Below are positions 36,501-45,008 of a stretch of DNA of 63,735 nucleotides, piece by piece. The notes beneath the pieces were generated by a model. The model searched no databases and was not told where the DNA came from. It was given only the letters and a program-made list of their open reading frames with translations. The stretch lies in assembly GCA_021741145.1 (NCBI GenBank), contig JAIOYK010000031.1:1-63735 (forward strand), written 5' to 3'. The stretch's first letter is position 1; each line of letters starts with the position of its first letter. The DNA comes from Rhodospirillum sp. GTDB taxonomy: Bacteria > Pseudomonadota > Alphaproteobacteria > Rhodospirillales > Rhodospirillaceae. The position numbers and the translations under genes were made by a program.

Positions 36501-37214
36501 ATGACCGACTTTGCTGGAAAAAACATTTTGGTCCTTGGCGGAAGTCGAGGAATCGGCGCCGCCATTGTTCGCCGCTTCGCCGCGGGCGGCGGAACCGTCG
36601 CGTTCACCTATGCCGGTTCCAAGGAGGCCGCCGAAGCTTTGGCATCGGAGACAGGCACCGAGGCCATCCGAGCCGACAGTGCCGACCGGGCTGACTTGAT
36701 CGCCACCGTGACAAACCGAGGCGCGCTCGACATCGTTATCGTGAACGCGGGCATGCTGGTCATGGGCGACCCCTTGACCCTCGACGCGGACGCGGTCGAC
36801 CGAATGATCGACATCAATGTTCGGGCGCCATACCATGCCTCGGTCGAGGCGGCGCGGCGCATGAACGACAATGGGCGGATCATCGTCATCGGTTCCGTCA
36901 ACGGTGATCGCATACCCTTCGCGGGCGGTGCGGCCTATGCCATGACCAAGTCCGCCGTTCAAGGGATGGTCCGTGGCCTTGCGCGCGACTTTGGCGACCG
37001 TGGAATTACCGTGAACAGCATCCAGCCGGGGCCGACGGACAGCGACATGAACCCCGCCAACGGGCCAATGGCGGCGACAATGCATAGCTTCATGGCACTC
37101 AAACGCCATGCCCGCGGCGAAGAAATCGCCGAACTCGCCTCCTTCCTCGCAGGCCCGCATGGCGCGATGATCACGGGTTCGATGCAGACGATTGACGGGG
37201 GTTTTGGAGCATAA
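36501..37214 (+). CDS. Short-chain dehydrogenase/reductase, BdcA-like
   Basis: I start at ATG 36501 with AGGAG seven bases upstream, giving 237 residues. The cofactor motif is GGSRGIGAAIVRRF; NAG is in IVNAGMLV; the catalytic Tyr and Lys are in GGAAYAMTKSAVQGM, with Ser in IGSVNGD; the C terminus carries the Asp-Gly-Gly-Phe ending. Length and sequence style match the BdcA (YjgI) group, known in E. coli for binding cyclic di-GMP and promoting biofilm dispersal, but ordinary ketoreductases look similar. A GGDEF protein is encoded 13 kb away. The cassette is bounded by duplicated terminators. Confidence 0.85.
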   Translation: MTDFAGKNILVLGGSRGIGAAIVRRFAAGGGTVAFTYAGSKEAAEALASETGTEAIRADSADRADLIATVTNRGALDIVIVNAGMLVMGDPLTLDADAVDRMIDINVRAPYHASVEAARRMNDNGRIIVIGSVNGDRIPFAGGAAYAMTKSAVQGMVRGLARDFGDRGITVNSIQPGPTDSDMNPANGPMAATMHSFMALKRHARGEEIAELASFLAGPHGAMITGSMQTIDGGFGA

Positions 37215-37258
37215 ATTCAATCCGGGCGGCGCGCCGCATACCAAGATAGAGGTCAAAC

Positions 37259-37301
37259 AAACACGGGGCAGGCGGGATCCCCGATCACCGGGGGTCCCAC
37301 C
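37259..37301 (+). repeat. Copy 2 of the choX terminator sequence
   Basis: This matches 35243-35285 at 37 of 43 positions by my count, in the same orientation, including the whole hairpin core GGCGGGATCCCC-ATCACCGGGGGTCCC. It lies between the SDR gene and the convergent MscS-type gene. The stem has one mismatch (C/A at 37273 and 37299). Confidence 0.75.
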
Positions 37302-37310
37302 TGACGCGCT

Positions 37311-39590
37311 TCATGCCTTTAAACCGTCAAGCCCATCCGTACCTCTGGCCGCACCCTTGGCTCCGGATTCCAGGGCCAAGACCGCGGCGCCAACGGCTTG
37401 GCCGATACGCCCATCCGCGTCGGACCGGGTCTTGTCCTCTTCGCTCAACGACACCCGAACCTCTGGCCGGGCGAATTGAATGCCGTTCTCGGCGAAGGCC
37501 TTCTGCACCTCGGCATAGGCATAACGCCGGATCAGAAACTGACGACCGGGCTTGCACATGAACTTCGTGCTGAGAACCAAACCGTAGTCATCGACTTCGA
37601 CGACCCCTTGCGACTTGAAGGGTTGCAGGAAGTCCTCGCCAATATCCGGATGGTCCATGAGGGTCGTACCAACCGCCTTGACGATCTTGCGCGCCCGCTC
37701 GGTGTCGGTGTCAAAGGGAACACGGAACCGCAGCTTCATGATCGCCCAATCACGGCTGTAGTTGGTCAGTGTTTGAATCTCGCCAAAGGGCACGGTATGC
37801 ACCGCGCCCCGGTGATGGCGCAGTTGCAAAGACCGGATGGCGATCCGCTCCACGGACCCTTTCACGGTCCCTAGATCCACATATTCCCCAAGCCGGAAGG
37901 CGTCATCCATCAGGAAGAACGCGCCGGAGACGATATCCCGCACCAGGGTCTGCGACCCGAAGCCCACCGCCAGGCCGACAACCCCGGCACCGGCCAAAAG
38001 GGGTCCGATATCCACGCCCAGGGCGGACAGAACCACCATCAGCGCGATGACCGCCAGGCTCGCCTGCCCCGCCCGTTTGATCAGGGGAAGCAGGGTCCGC
38101 ATTCGAGACAGGCCCGTTCCGCCGACTTCCCCCTCCGCTTGATCGATGCCGCTGGCCAGCCGCGCGGCGTCCTCCGCGGCGACTCCCCGGTCGACCCAGA
38201 TCCGCAGCGCTTGCCAAGCGGCATAGGTGATGAGGATAACCAGACCGATTTCGAGACCCCCCCGGAGAACGGCTTCTTGAAGGCTGTCGGACATCATGCC
38301 CGTGGAGGTCAAGGGGTCGACGTCCCACAGAAGGGCGAGGAGTGTCAGGAAACCGAGCCCCAGAGCGATCCGCGTGACGCGAATGACCGCTGGGGCGATT
38401 TCGTCCCCCCGCGCCAGCGAGAGCCTCCCCTCCCGCGCCGCCGCGGCATCCAGGCTCGGAAGCAGGGTGAGCAGCCCAACCGTCCCGAGCGCCGCGCCAA
38501 AGGGAGGGTCACGACCAATCAACGTCAGGGAGAACACGGCGGCCAGAAGCCCCAATGCGCCCAGAACCATGCACCAGGGATAGGCCGCGGCAAAGGCCCG
38601 GCGCGAATTGCCCCGCTCCCCACGCCACTCTCCACCCAGATCCCGGGTGAAGGCCGCCCCATGGGTTAGAAACGTCACGCAAAGACCCAGGGCGATGATG
38701 ACCCCGTCGATCAGCAAGAACAGGAGATGGACATCGCCGATTATACCGAACTTCCAGAACAAGGCGCAGGTAAAAAAGCCAAAGGCGCCCAGGACAACGG
38801 TCGTGGCCAGGGACCAGTAGATCCCGTGGGCCTCCCTGTCCGTAAATACGGGGATCCGCTTCTCCGGCTCGCCGGGCCTCAGGTAGGCGCGGCCAAACCC
38901 ATCGATCAACCAGATGAAAACCAGGGCGGACAGGTAGAAGGCGAAGGTCATCCGATCCCGCTGGTCCTGCCCATTGACCAGGAAGAAAACCAGGGTGGTG
39001 ACACCGGCGAAAACCAGGACCGACAGAACCTTTCCGAACATGGTTCCAACGAAATGCACGCATTTCCGCCGAAAGGGCCAGTCTTCGGCCCCGCCACCCC
39101 GCCCATTGAGGCGCCGACCAAGCAGGGCCGCGGCGAGCCAACCAACCCCAATCGAGCCGAGGAAGGCCAGCGCGAACGCGGCCACCCCTCCCCCTCCCCG
39201 TCCTTCGACCAGCGCCGCCCAGACGGCCATCACCGCATCGGGAATCTGATTTTGGGTTTCAAAAATTTCGCCCAGCCGCGCTCTGACCTTGTCCAAGCGC
39301 TCCTCCAGATCGAGGGCCGCCCTCGCCGGATTCATCATGGACGCCGCCGCGGAAGGAGGGGGCGGTACTGGAGCCAAATGGTCCAGCACATAAGCCCGCA
39401 ATTCGGCGTCGGAAAGGCGCGCCAATTCCTCCTCGGATAGGGTTGATCCGGCGACGGGTGTCCCTTGCGCCCGGGCAACGGACACCCCGACCGGAACCGC
39501 CAGCAAACAGAGAATCAGGAAGCAAACGCCCAGATACCCGGTTGGCGAAAATGGACTCGTTTTCAACATGCGTTGATGTTCCCTTGCCAT
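37311..39590 (-). CDS. Large MscS-type mechanosensitive ion channel
   Basis: This 759-residue protein has a signal-like N terminus (VCFLILCLLAVPVGVSVARA), a periplasmic stretch, about eleven hydrophobic helices and a C-terminal MscS domain. The pore helix region reads PLLAGAGVVGLAVGFGSQTL followed by DIVSGAFFLMDDAFRLGEYV, the strongest MscS signature, then a beta domain (VHTVPFGEIQTLTNYSRDW). Such channels release solutes on osmotic downshock, which fits the osmoprotection operon just upstream. ATG 39590 has GGAG close by; a second start at 39569 with AAGGGA is equally good. It converges on the SDR gene. Confidence 0.92.
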   Translation of the reverse strand: MAREHQRMLKTSPFSPTGYLGVCFLILCLLAVPVGVSVARAQGTPVAGSTLSEEELARLSDAELRAYVLDHLAPVPPPPSAAASMMNPARAALDLEERLDKVRARLGEIFETQNQIPDAVMAVWAALVEGRGGGGVAAFALAFLGSIGVGWLAAALLGRRLNGRGGGAEDWPFRRKCVHFVGTMFGKVLSVLVFAGVTTLVFFLVNGQDQRDRMTFAFYLSALVFIWLIDGFGRAYLRPGEPEKRIPVFTDREAHGIYWSLATTVVLGAFGFFTCALFWKFGIIGDVHLLFLLIDGVIIALGLCVTFLTHGAAFTRDLGGEWRGERGNSRRAFAAAYPWCMVLGALGLLAAVFSLTLIGRDPPFGAALGTVGLLTLLPSLDAAAAREGRLSLARGDEIAPAVIRVTRIALGLGFLTLLALLWDVDPLTSTGMMSDSLQEAVLRGGLEIGLVILITYAAWQALRIWVDRGVAAEDAARLASGIDQAEGEVGGTGLSRMRTLLPLIKRAGQASLAVIALMVVLSALGVDIGPLLAGAGVVGLAVGFGSQTLVRDIVSGAFFLMDDAFRLGEYVDLGTVKGSVERIAIRSLQLRHHRGAVHTVPFGEIQTLTNYSRDWAIMKLRFRVPFDTDTERARKIVKAVGTTLMDHPDIGEDFLQPFKSQGVVEVDDYGLVLSTKFMCKPGRQFLIRRYAYAEVQKAFAENGIQFARPEVRVSLSEEDKTRSDADGRIGQAVGAAVLALESGAKGAARGTDGLDGLKA

Positions 39591-39757
39591 GACTCCGCTC
39601 GGCGGGTCCGAGAGACCAAGGTGACGGATCGGGATCCGCTCGTGAAGTCAATTTCGCTTGAACACACCGAATGGGAAAATGGCCAGGTCCCGGACCACTC
39701 AAAATCCGTGCGATCCCATGGACCTCGGGTCACCGTCTCGACTCAGGGAAGGTGCCG

Positions 39758-39880
39758 ATGCCGCGGCATCCCCAAAACACCCCGATCTGGACATGTGAGC
39801 TATGTTTGAGCACCCAGGCGTGGGACGGGATTCGCCCGCTTGAAGTGGCCCAAATCAGGCAAGATCTAGGCACGGGGTAG
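39758..39880 (+). CDS. Possible 40-residue protein with a CxxC motif
   Basis: ATG 39758 is preceded at good distance by GGGAAGG. The predicted peptide begins MPRHPQNTPIWTCELCLSTQ and ends QIRQDLGTG; the CELC pair could bind zinc. It overlaps by 15 bases the 3' end of another small frame on the opposite strand. Nothing in the family record comes to mind. The strong ribosome binding site is the main support. Confidence 0.4.
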   Translation: MPRHPQNTPIWTCELCLSTQAWDGIRPLEVAQIRQDLGTG

Positions 39881-40063
39881 GCTGGACCGCACCGGCCGCG
39901 GGCCGCTCCTCTTCCAAACGCTTACCAAGGGTTTGCGCTTGCGAAGCCCGGTTATCGGGTCGAACGCCGCCCCTAGGGTCATGGCCCGTTCCACCAATCG
40001 CCGGGCGTGGTCGCAATGTTCATGGAGAATCACGCCGATGACCCCCACGAATACGCCGAACAA
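39866..40063 (-). CDS. Possible 65-residue membrane-anchored protein
   Basis: TTG 40063 sits seven bases after GAGAGGGAGG, an excellent ribosome binding site. The peptide has an N-terminal hydrophobic helix (MFGVFVGVIGVILHEHC), then HARRLVERAMTLGAA and a basic tail (GLRKRKPLVSVWKR). GC3 is consistent with real coding. It is divergent from the glycosyltransferase at 40231. No homologue is known to me. Confidence 0.48.
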   Translation of the reverse strand: MFGVFVGVIGVILHEHCDHARRLVERAMTLGAAFDPITGLRKRKPLVSVWKRSGPRPVRSSLPRA

Positions 40064-40230
40064 GCTCAAGCCTCCCTCTCATGAGTTGAATTTTCCCTCG
40101 ACACTTGTGAATACGCTTGTTTGTTGGACTTTTCCTTTGGGACTATGCCCCCATGAATGGGATCACCGCTCCGTCGAACGCGGAACACCGGGCCCGTTTC
40201 CCTGTCCTTCCGTGCCAAGAGAGACCTTCC

Positions 40231-41181
40231 ATGCCCCCCGCCATCCGTTGGTTGATCGAGCCTTCTCCCCCATCCGGGGGCGTGGAAATGGTGTACCGGT
40301 TCGCCGAGACCCTGCACCGGGCGGGGTATGACTCCAAGATCGCCACCAAGATCCCCCACGACACCCATTTCACCCATGCCGCGCCCCTGGTCCACTACGG
40401 GGACGAGGGACTGAGCCTGTCCGCCGGGGACGTCCTGGTCTGCCCCGAACCCTATGCCCAACAGATCCGGGCGGGAGTGGCCGCCGGAGCCCGGGTCTGG
40501 GTGCTGAACCAGAGCCCCCATTTGATGCTCCAGGGCATGGACGACGCAAGGTGCTTCGGCGATCTGGGCGTGGAACGGATCCTCGTGACCTCGGACTACG
40601 TCCGGAAGATTTGCACCTTCATCGGCGAAACCGCCCCGCTCCATTCGGTGCCCTGCGTGATCAATGGCGCCCTGCATCGCCCCGCGGGGATCAAGAAACG
40701 CGTGGTGACCTATATGCCGACCAAGGCCCCCGAGCTGGCCGCTCTCATCCTCGGTCTGTTCTGGCGCCGCTATCCGGCCTTGGCCGGATCGGTGGAATGG
40801 CGCCCACTGAAGGGGCTTCCCTTGGCGGAAGTGGCCCGGGAATTGGGGGAGGCCCAGTGGTTCCTCTCCTTCTCCCACCGGGACAGCCTGGGTATGCCCC
40901 CCCTGGAAGCCATGTCCGCCGGCTGTCTGGTGGCGGGCTTCCTCGGGATCGGGGGTTGGGAATATGGCACACCCGAAAATGGCTTCTGGGCCGCGGATGA
41001 AAACATGACCGAATGCGTGGAAAAACTGGCCCAGGCGATAACCCTGGTGGATACCGCGCCAAAGCGGGCCGAGGCCATGCGGGCGGCGGGCGCGGCGACC
41101 GCCGCCCGCTATGACAAGGCCAGCCAGGACCGCGCCCTGCTCGCCCTGGCACGGGACACGCTTGGTCCCATCGTTGGCTAA
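40231..41181 (+). CDS. Glycosyltransferase, family 4/1 type
   Basis: I start at ATG 40231 (MPPAIRWLIEPSPPSGGVEM), giving 316 residues; ATG 40153 is an alternative. The N-terminal half has the GT-B opening (SGGVEMVYRFAETLHRAGYD). The C-terminal donor-binding half is marked by SHRDSLGMPPLEAMSAGCLV, the Glu-bearing motif of retaining GT4 enzymes, followed by GTPENGFWAADE. It probably transfers a sugar to a surface polysaccharide, lipid or protein. No polysaccharide cluster is adjacent; a GT2 gene lies 3 kb downstream on the other strand. Confidence 0.8.
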   Translation: MPPAIRWLIEPSPPSGGVEMVYRFAETLHRAGYDSKIATKIPHDTHFTHAAPLVHYGDEGLSLSAGDVLVCPEPYAQQIRAGVAAGARVWVLNQSPHLMLQGMDDARCFGDLGVERILVTSDYVRKICTFIGETAPLHSVPCVINGALHRPAGIKKRVVTYMPTKAPELAALILGLFWRRYPALAGSVEWRPLKGLPLAEVARELGEAQWFLSFSHRDSLGMPPLEAMSAGCLVAGFLGIGGWEYGTPENGFWAADENMTECVEKLAQAITLVDTAPKRAEAMRAAGAATAARYDKASQDRALLALARDTLGPIVG

Positions 41182-41273
41182 TCCATCCCATAGGGACCCA
41201 GGGACGAGAAGGATAGGGCCGATCCCATCCTCATCAGAGTCGAACCAGGATTGTCTCAACGACGACCGGACCC

Positions 41274-43124
41274 TCACGCCGTATGCAAATAGGCCAGGAA
41301 GTCCTCGACTTGCCCGCCCAAGTCGGACGCTCGATCGTGAAGCCTGTGGGACGCGGTCCGGACCCCCCCAACCACTTCGGTCGCTTCCAAGGTTTTCTGA
41401 GCGGTCAGGTCGATATTGCGGGCGACGCTATCGGCGCCTTGGGCGACCTGTTCCACGCTCCGGGCGATTTCCTTGGTGGCCGCGGATTGTTCCTCGACGG
41501 ATCCGGCGATGGCCATCGCGATGCCGTTAATGGCATGGATGCTTTGGGCGATTTCCCGGATCGACCGATCCACCTCGCCCGTGCGGGCGCGCATGCCCTG
41601 GATCCGCGCTTCGATCTCTTCCGTCGCCCGGGCCGTCTGAGCGGCGAGGGCTTTCACCTCCCCGGCGACGACGGCGAACCCCTTGCCCGCATCCCCGGCG
41701 CGCGCGGCCTCGATCGTGGCATTCAACGCCAATAGATTGGTTTGACTGGCGATATCGGTAATCAAACGCAGGACGTCACCGATTTGATCGACCGACTCCT
41801 GGAAGGCTTTCACGAAGGCGGAACACCGATTGGCCTGTCCCACGGCCCCCCCCGCCAGGTCCGTCGCCTCGCTGGCTTGGCGACTGATCTCCTGGATGGA
41901 TCCCGCCAGCTCCTCCGTCGCCGCGGCCACCGTTCCAACGTTGACAGAGGCCTCCCGGGCCGCGTTGGCCGCTTCCGCGCCATGGTCATTGGTGCCCCGC
42001 ACCACGCTTTCCATGGCCCGGGCGACAGCTTGCATTTCCTCGGCGATGGCCAGAACCGCGTGGGACACCCGTTTCACCGACACCTCGAAATTCGTACTCA
42101 TGGCGCTCATCTTGGTCACGTCCTGCCAATTGAGCATGGGACCGACATAGCGCCCCCTGGAGTCCCGAATGGCGGTGATGCGATTCTCGATGTTCAGGCC
42201 ACCGAGGGTAAACAGATCTCGGTGGGGCAGCTTTTTTGGATCGGAAAGAATATCCCGCAACCGGTCAGGATCCGGATGGAAGTCCAACAGGGACCGTCCC
42301 ACCACGGATTCAGGATCGCGCCCTAGGGGATGATCCATGCGGCCGATCACCTCCTTGGCGGCTTGGTTGGCATAGGTGATCGTCATGGTCCCGGGTTCGC
42401 AGAGCAGAACCTGGGCCGGTTGTGTTTCGACCATCTCGCCCAGGCGATAGGCCCGGTCCACCGCGTCGCGCAGCGTCCCCATGGCCCGGGCCATCGCGCC
42501 CACTTCATCGTGGCGGTTTTGATGCGGGATCTCCTCGTCCAACTCGTCCCGAGCCAAAAGTTCCGTTTGCCGGGTCAAGGCGCGCACCGGCCCGGCGATG
42601 GATCCCACCACCAAAACCAGGGCAACACAAGTCAAGACCAGGGATCCCACCAGGGTGCCCGCGCCCAAATACAGGGACGTTATAAAAAACCGATTGACGG
42701 AACCACGCCCAAGAACCAACACCAGAGTCCCGATTTCCTTGTCCTTCATGATGACCGGTTGGCGCTTGGTCAAATAGGCTTGGCCATTGGCTTCCAGCAC
42801 TTCGGGGGTCACGCCTTCGGAAAAGTGACTGGCGGTGACCTTCCCCTTTTCCTCGACCCAGGCCGCGGTGAAGTCAGGATCCTCGGCGAGGGCTTCCACC
42901 ATGCCCAGCACGCGCTCTCGGTTGAGGTCCCAAAGGGGACCGGCCAGGGCCGTGGCCTGGATCCGAGCGACCATCACCGCCCGCGTTTCCAGGTTTTCCT
43001 CGGCCCGTTGGGCGGCGCGATCAAGCATGAAGGCCTGGGACCCGGCGAGCGCCACGGTCATGACGAGTCCCATGGCACCGACGAGTTTCCAAAGGATGGG
43101 CCAACGCATGGGATTAAAGCGCAT
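41274..43124 (-). CDS. Methyl-accepting chemotaxis protein with periplasmic sensor and cytoplasmic PAS domain
   Basis: Start ATG 43124 ([14 protein letters not shown]), with a GGGGGGGAA run before it; 616 residues. TM1 lies at about 11-33. The short periplasmic domain contains [20 protein letters not shown], a motif common in small bacterial sensor domains ahead of HAMP. TM2 is near 160-185, then HAMP, then a PAS-like segment (about 240-350: [20 protein letters not shown] to [15 protein letters not shown]), then the signalling hairpin with tip [20 protein letters not shown]. Ligand input could therefore come from both sides of the membrane. An orphan solute-binding protein gene lies 187 bases upstream on the same strand. 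Confidence 0.92.
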   Translation of the reverse strand: MRFNPMRWPILWKLVGAMGLVMTVALAGSQAFMLDRAAQRAEENLETRAVMVARIQATALAGPLWDLNRERVLGMVEALAEDPDFTAAWVEEKGKVTASHFSEGVTPEVLEANGQAYLTKRQPVIMKDKEIGTLVLVLGRGSVNRFFITSLYLGAGTLVGSLVLTCVALVLVVGSIAGPVRALTRQTELLARDELDEEIPHQNRHDEVGAMARAMGTLRDAVDRAYRLGEMVETQPAQVLLCEPGTMTITYANQAAKEVIGRMDHPLGRDPESVVGRSLLDFHPDPDRLRDILSDPKKLPHRDLFTLGGLNIENRITAIRDSRGRYVGPMLNWQDVTKMSAMSTNFEVSVKRVSHAVLAIAEEMQAVARAMESVVRGTNDHGAEAANAAREASVNVGTVAAATEELAGSIQEISRQASEATDLAGGAVGQANRCSAFVKAFQESVDQIGDVLRLITDIASQTNLLALNATIEAARAGDAGKGFAVVAGEVKALAAQTARATEEIEARIQGMRARTGEVDRSIREIAQSIHAINGIAMAIAGSVEEQSAATKEIARSVEQVAQGADSVARNIDLTAQKTLEATEVVGGVRTASHRLHDRASDLGGQVEDFLAYLHTA

Positions 43125-43311
43125 GGTATTCCCCCCCAAGAGAATCGGATCCAAGGTGGCGGCACCACCCTTTGCCCGCTCCCCACCATCCCACGTGCCT
43201 TTGACAGGGCTCCGGCACGCGGTGTCACATCAAGACCGGACGAATCGGACCACCGAGATCACCTGGTGGACCGGCCACTCTCCGGATCCACCTCCCCTCA
43301 GGGGTTCGTCG

Positions 43312-44031
43312 TTACTTGGCGGCGCCGACCTTGGCCAACCCGCCATTGAACCGCTCCAATGCGGCCAGACCCTCGGGGGACTGTCGGAAGCACACATGGA
43401 GGGTCTTATTTTCCAACAGATGATCGTTGAACCGCAGAGTTCCCGCCTCATCCGTCAGAGAGGCGTCATTTTCAATCAAGTATTCCATGACGTTGCGGTC
43501 AATGACCGCCGCCTTGATCCGACCGGCGGCGACCTTGCGGAGGTTGGTCACGTCATCGGCCACGGCCTCGATAGTCAGCTTGCCTTCCGCCGCCATGGCG
43601 TCAAAAGCTTCGGTATTCACGTAGCCCTGGACGGTCCCGATGGAATAGGCCGCCAGATCCTCCAGAGTGGTCCATTCAAGGGGATCATCGCTCCGTTCCA
43701 CGAAACCAAGGGGGCTGTCGCCCAGGCTATCGCTGAAAGCGCATGTGCCGGTCAGACCCTCGGAATAATACTCGGGGAAATAGCCGAGAAATCCGTCCTC
43801 TTCCAGGCCGGATTGAACCGCCCGCTGCCAAGGGAGGACAGTCCATGTGATCGTATCGCCATTGGCGTCCGCCGCGGCTTTCGCGGCTTTGACCGATAAG
43901 CCACCATCGGACAGGTCGGCACCGGAATAGGGAGGCCATTCCAGTGTGGTCAAGGCAATGTCACCCGCCAAGGCGACACGGGAGCACGACACGGCCAAGG
44001 CGGTCGCGAACAATACAGTCCGAAATATCAT
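43312..44031 (-). CDS. Orphan periplasmic solute-binding protein, family 3
   Basis: Start ATG 44031 with GGGAG eight bases upstream; 239 residues. The signal peptide (MIFRTVLFATALAVSCSRVALAG) is followed by LTTLEWPPYSGADLSDGGLS, then VLPWQRAVQSGLEEDGFLGY, a layout of the family 3 amino-acid-binding type, but shorter and with no ABC permease or ATPase gene nearby. The neighbour downstream is a chemoreceptor. I infer a periplasmic ligand-binding partner of that receptor or of a two-component sensor. A bound amino acid or polar compound is likely but unproven. Confidence 0.85.
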   Translation of the reverse strand: MIFRTVLFATALAVSCSRVALAGDIALTTLEWPPYSGADLSDGGLSVKAAKAAADANGDTITWTVLPWQRAVQSGLEEDGFLGYFPEYYSEGLTGTCAFSDSLGDSPLGFVERSDDPLEWTTLEDLAAYSIGTVQGYVNTEAFDAMAAEGKLTIEAVADDVTNLRKVAAGRIKAAVIDRNVMEYLIENDASLTDEAGTLRFNDHLLENKTLHVCFRQSPEGLAALERFNGGLAKVGAAK

Positions 44032-44221
44032 TTCACCAACTCCCACGGTGATCACATGACATGAAGGAATGCCGCCAATGGCAACAAAACGGTCACATCA
44101 ACCCTGGAAGAAGAGTATTAACCGTAGGCCTCATTTTCCAATTAAAGAACAAAGACGATTTCTCGCGTGAAAATTCAACTCCACTTATCTACGCCCGGAA
44201 TCCGGAATATTTCAAGGAAAC

Positions 44222-44956
44222 CTAGAGTATCCCCGCCCATTTCTCCTTGAAGTGCGCCTCCGCGCGGTTCCGAATGGAGCGCAGGCTTTCCCGCCGCCCC
44301 AGGAAGGTGAGTTCCGTCTCCGGCTCCCTGCCCGACACGCCCCACTCGTGCCGGTAGCCCTCGCAGGGCACCACCCAACAGCGCAGGTTCGCGCGCATGA
44401 CCTGCAAGCCAAGGTCCATTTCCTCGAAGAAGCAGGGTGTATATCGGGTATCAAAGGCGATTCCATACGCCCGCAAACGATCCAGGCGCAGACCAAACAG
44501 GAAGCCTGAAACGGCGCTGACCGGCGTCGGTTCTGTCGCCACGCCTTGGGCGAGATAGCGGATGGTCCGCTGGCTGGAGAAGTCAATCAGCGCGCCCTCC
44601 GGCCCGACCACCGCGGCCTCGGGCAGGTCGTGGAGCGCCCGGGCGATGGTCTCCACGGCGTTCCGGTCCAGCCGCAAATCGGCGTTCAGGATCAACGCTG
44701 TCTCCCGGGTGGCCAGCGCCATGCCCATCGCCCAGGATCGGGCCACCCCTGGATTGCGGGAATTGGCGCACCAATGGTCGACCCGGGTATGGACCATCAG
44801 GTCCCCCTGGTTCGGCGGATCGTTGAGGATCAGGATGACCTCGCCGGGAATGTCCCCCAGGTCCGCCAGCAGGGTATGAATGGACCAGGGGGAATGGGGG
44901 CTGTCGTCCAGCACCGGAATGATCAAGGAAACGGGCGGCGTTTCAGACTCGCTCAC
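44222..44956 (-). CDS. Family 2 glycosyltransferase
   Basis: The 244-residue protein begins PPVSLIIPVLDDSPHS, the GT-A nucleotide-binding start, and has ALILNADLRLDRNAVE (a DxD-like NAD) near residue 90, followed by VSGFLFGLRLDRL and FFEEMDLGLQVMRANLRCWV with the ED pair of the GT2 catalytic site. It is cytosolic and should transfer an activated sugar to a glycan or lipid carrier. The next gene upstream on this strand ends at 45009, with a 52-base gap. Confidence 0.88.
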   Translation of the reverse strand: MSESETPPVSLIIPVLDDSPHSPWSIHTLLADLGDIPGEVILILNDPPNQGDLMVHTRVDHWCANSRNPGVARSWAMGMALATRETALILNADLRLDRNAVETIARALHDLPEAAVVGPEGALIDFSSQRTIRYLAQGVATEPTPVSAVSGFLFGLRLDRLRAYGIAFDTRYTPCFFEEMDLGLQVMRANLRCWVVPCEGYRHEWGVSGREPETELTFLGRRESLRSIRNRAEAHFKEKWAGIL

Positions 44957-45008
44957 GCGCTCGCATCCGCTTCACTTGGTCGCTCATGGCCGTGTCGCTT
45001 GGGGGAGA

